Shown here in pieces: positions 5,334 to 6,541 of a DNA stretch of 6,541 nucleotides (its first letter is position 1; each line of letters starts with the position of its first letter). A model generated the notes under the pieces. The model saw only the letters and a program-made list of their open reading frames with translations, had not been told where the DNA came from and did not search any database. The position numbers were made by a program, and so were the translations under genes. The stretch comes from an uncultured Treponema sp. (GTDB lineage: Bacteria > Spirochaetota > Spirochaetia > Treponematales > Treponemataceae), in contig CALELJ010000027.1 of the NCBI GenBank assembly GCA_937902445.1, forward strand, positions 1 to 6,541, read 5' to 3'.

Positions 5334-5585
5334 ATGATTAAACAGCTATTTCAAGCACAAAGCATTGCAATTATCGGTGGAGCAGACGGACCAACTTCAA
5401 TTTATATTTCATCAACATATTTGTGGCAAATTATTATAATATTAATTTGCGTTATTGCTTTATCTGTTTTTGGAACATGCAGGTTGATTAAAAGTATACG
5501 AAATCGTAATAAAGGAAAAATAATATTATGGAGTTTTGTGTATAACGACCCGCAATTTTTGGAGGGTCGTCAACCTAATTTTTAG
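5334..5585 (+). CDS. small GGADGPT-motif membrane protein with a repeat-encoded tail
   Basis: This 83-residue protein starts at ATG 5334, chosen for AGGAAA 7-8 nt upstream; the frame is open upstream to 5283 but those 17 codons carry no expected features. MIKQLFQAQSIAIIGGADGP leads into TSIYIS. IGGADGPT matches the Na+-site helix motif of OadB/GcdB/MmdB, the beta subunits of sodium-pumping decarboxylases. A single membrane helix follows (about 32-49), then a basic stretch (RLIKSIRNRNKGK). OadB is a ~400-residue, many-helix protein, so this cannot be a decarboxylase subunit; it belongs to the small stand-alone GGADGPT proteins of unknown function. Residues 70-81 (YNDPQFLEGRQP) are encoded by repeat R3, so the original stop was apparently lost or always lay beyond the repeat. 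It lies immediately downstream of the IS110 end, which may contribute its promoter (TACAAT at 5316-5321). Confidence 0.75.
   Translation: MIKQLFQAQSIAIIGGADGPTSIYISSTYLWQIIIILICVIALSVFGTCRLIKSIRNRNKGKIILWSFVYNDPQFLEGRQPNF
5540..5575 (+). repeat. 36-bp palindromic dispersed repeat, copy R3
   Basis: Identical to R1 and R2. It lies inside the 3' end of the GGADGPT gene and supplies 12 of its last 14 residues; that gene's TAG is 8 nt beyond the repeat. Confidence 0.95.
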
Positions 5586-5659
5586 CCGTACTTTTTCCAA
5601 AAACAAGTTCATATTATCTGGAAAATTTGAATATAATTATCTTATTACATAAAATAATG

Positions 5660-5683
5660 TTGCAATTTGGAATATGATTGCAA
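5660..5683. promoter_or_regulatory. inverted repeat upstream of the VOC gene, possible operator
   Basis: TTGCAAT (5660-5666) and ATTGCAA (5677-5683) are perfect 7-bp arms around a 10-bp spacer. A -10-like TATGAT (5673-5678) overlaps the right arm, 20 nt before the ATG at 5699; no convincing -35 was found. The position suits an operator, but no regulator is adjacent. Confidence 0.35.
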
Positions 5684-5698
5684 AGTGGGTAGAAATAA

Positions 5699-6172
5699 AT
5701 GACAAAATACACAACAACATTAATTGCAGTTCGCAATATGGAAATATCGCTTAAATTTTATAAAGAGTTATTTGATCAGGAAGTAGTATGCGACCTGGGT
5801 TGGAATAAAACTCTTACATGCGGAATTACTTTGCAGGAACATTTTGAAAAAATCGTTGGGTTTGAAGAATCATCAATGAAATTCAAAACTCATAACATGG
5901 AATTGTATTTTGAATCTTATGATTTTGATTCTTTTCTTGAACTTTTATCTGAACATCCGGAAGTAAAACTTGTTCACGAAGCAAGAACTTTTCCTTGGCA
6001 GCAGCGCGGAATACGCATTTACGATCCTGATGACCATATTATTGAAATTGGCGAAGCAATGGAGTGCGTTGGCTGGAGACTTTTCAAAGAAGGTAAAACT
6101 GTAGAAGAAGTAGTAAAAATTACAGAACATCCAGTCGAACTTGTTCAAAAATGGCACGAAAGTTTTAAATGA
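5699..6172 (+). CDS. VOC (glyoxalase/bleomycin-resistance fold) family protein
   Basis: This 157-residue cytosolic protein shows the VOC layout: a first beta-alpha unit TLIAVRNMEISLKFYKELF (7-25), a central strand NMELYFES (66-73), and the closing RGIRIYDPDDHIIEIGE (103-119) with E117 in the usual last metal-ligand place. The usual first-strand His is Thr (TTT at 5-7), so the metal site is not standard and glyoxalase activity should not be assumed. A C-terminal helical tail (~122-157, with GKTVEEVVKITEHPVELVQK) follows the single VOC unit, as in a subset of the superfamily. Members act in drug or electrophile detoxification and ring cleavage; the substrate here is unknown. The start at 5699 lacks a strong Shine-Dalgarno. 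R3 precedes and R4 follows it (46 nt after the stop), so it sits like a one-gene cassette. Confidence 0.85.
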   Translation: MTKYTTTLIAVRNMEISLKFYKELFDQEVVCDLGWNKTLTCGITLQEHFEKIVGFEESSMKFKTHNMELYFESYDFDSFLELLSEHPEVKLVHEARTFPWQQRGIRIYDPDDHIIEIGEAMECVGWRLFKEGKTVEEVVKITEHPVELVQKWHESFK

Positions 6173-6218
6173 GTTTAATAACTGGTGGTCAATTGTAGTT
6201 AAAATCGTAAACATTTTA

Positions 6219-6253
6219 GTATAACGACCCGCAATTTTGGAGTGGCGTCAACC
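6219..6253 (+). repeat. palindromic dispersed repeat, diverged copy R4
   Basis: This copy matches R1 except for one T fewer in the loop and AGTGGCG in place of AGGGTCG. The changes weaken the stem (C-G, G-C, C-G and C-G pairs remain, with two mismatches). The outer seven bases at each end, GTATAAC and GTCAACC, are unchanged, which suggests the ends matter more than the stem or that this is an older copy. Confidence 0.9.
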
Positions 6254-6397
6254 TCAATAACAATTGATTTTAATAACGTTCAGATTTTTGAGATTATTTT
6301 GTGTAATAGCAATGTGTACTCATATTGGTTGCAGATAAAGACTAATTATTTAATCAATTTTGCAAGACTCAATGTTGATATATGTTATAGGTTGTAG

Positions 6398-6541
6398 ATG
6401 AGTAATTATAAATATGTAAGTTTAATAGAAAATCCATCAATTAAAGATAAAGCTGCGGAATGGTTTCATTGTAAGTGGGGCGTTCCTAAAGAGGCGTACC
6501 TTGAATGTATGGACGCATTTTTAAACGGTGAGACGGATTAT
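6398..6541 (+). CDS. GNAT-family N-acetyltransferase (3' truncated by window)
   Basis: From ATG 6398 the frame is open to the window end (48 codons). KDKAAEWFHCKWGVPKEAYL followed by ECMDAFLNGETDY matches the N-terminal helices of a GNAT subgroup whose usual text is AAxWFxxKWGIPxEAYxESM. The acetyl-CoA binding motif (R/Q-x-x-G-x-G/A) would lie beyond the window. GNAT enzymes move an acetyl group from acetyl-CoA to an amine; the substrate is unknown. AGG sits 7 nt before the ATG as a weak Shine-Dalgarno. It follows R4 by 144 nt, in which I see no other gene. Assignment rests on the N-terminal motif only. Confidence 0.7.
   Translation, partial: MSNYKYVSLIENPSIKDKAAEWFHCKWGVPKEAYLECMDAFLNGETDY

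Noticed and set aside
5334..5585. Oxaloacetate decarboxylase beta subunit (OadB) annotation
   Set aside because: It has one predicted helix and 83 residues against about 400 residues and many helices in OadB, and no other subunit is nearby.
1806..6253. CRISPR array, because the repeats are 36 bp and partly palindromic
   Set aside because: The copies are about 680 to 2,770 bp apart with genes between them. There are no uniform spacers and no cas genes.

Overview
This window looks like an accessory region of a Treponema-type spirochaete chromosome. The main clues are a formylglycine-generating-enzyme-fold (SUMF1) lipoprotein of the kind that spirochaetes carry in numbers, AT-rich intergenic DNA, and a dispersed palindromic 36-bp repeat placed between small accessory genes. 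The genus is an inference from style; no marker gene is present.

Layout. Positions 1-1787 hold a divergent pair, the first 15 codons of a minus-strand secreted protein and a plus-strand beta-barrel-like envelope protein, followed by a SUMF1-fold lipoprotein. Repeat R1 (1806-1841) comes next. Immediately after it lie two broken genes: an internal piece of an alpha/beta-hydrolase (minus strand, cut exactly at the repeat edge) and the last ~62 codons of a cation diffusion facilitator transporter (plus strand). Positions 2200-4436 hold an intact minus-strand pair: a MATE-family efflux transporter and, upstream of it, a TrmB-like regulator. Each has its own promoter, and both promoters contain the same operator-like sequence (AGTA-N10-TAC core) over the -35 box, so the regulator probably controls itself and the pump.

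Repeat R2 (4577-4612) is followed by an intrinsic terminator with no clear gene, then a ~300-bp imperfect palindrome (4725-5025), a gene-start remnant (5032-5109) and the 5' end of an IS110-family insertion sequence (5110 to about 5307). After these come three small plus-strand genes separated by repeats: an 83-residue membrane protein with the GGADGPT motif (its end is encoded by R3), a VOC/glyoxalase-fold protein followed by R4, and a GNAT acetyltransferase running off the window.

The pattern of small unrelated genes each followed by a copy of one directly oriented palindromic repeat (R1-R4) resembles an integron cassette array. The repeat is, however, shorter than any canonical attC site and no integrase is visible, so this stays a hypothesis. 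The other items most worth following up are the giant palindrome, the orphan GGADGPT protein and the shared operator. Several genes here have a -10 box so close to the ATG that leaderless mRNA is likely.
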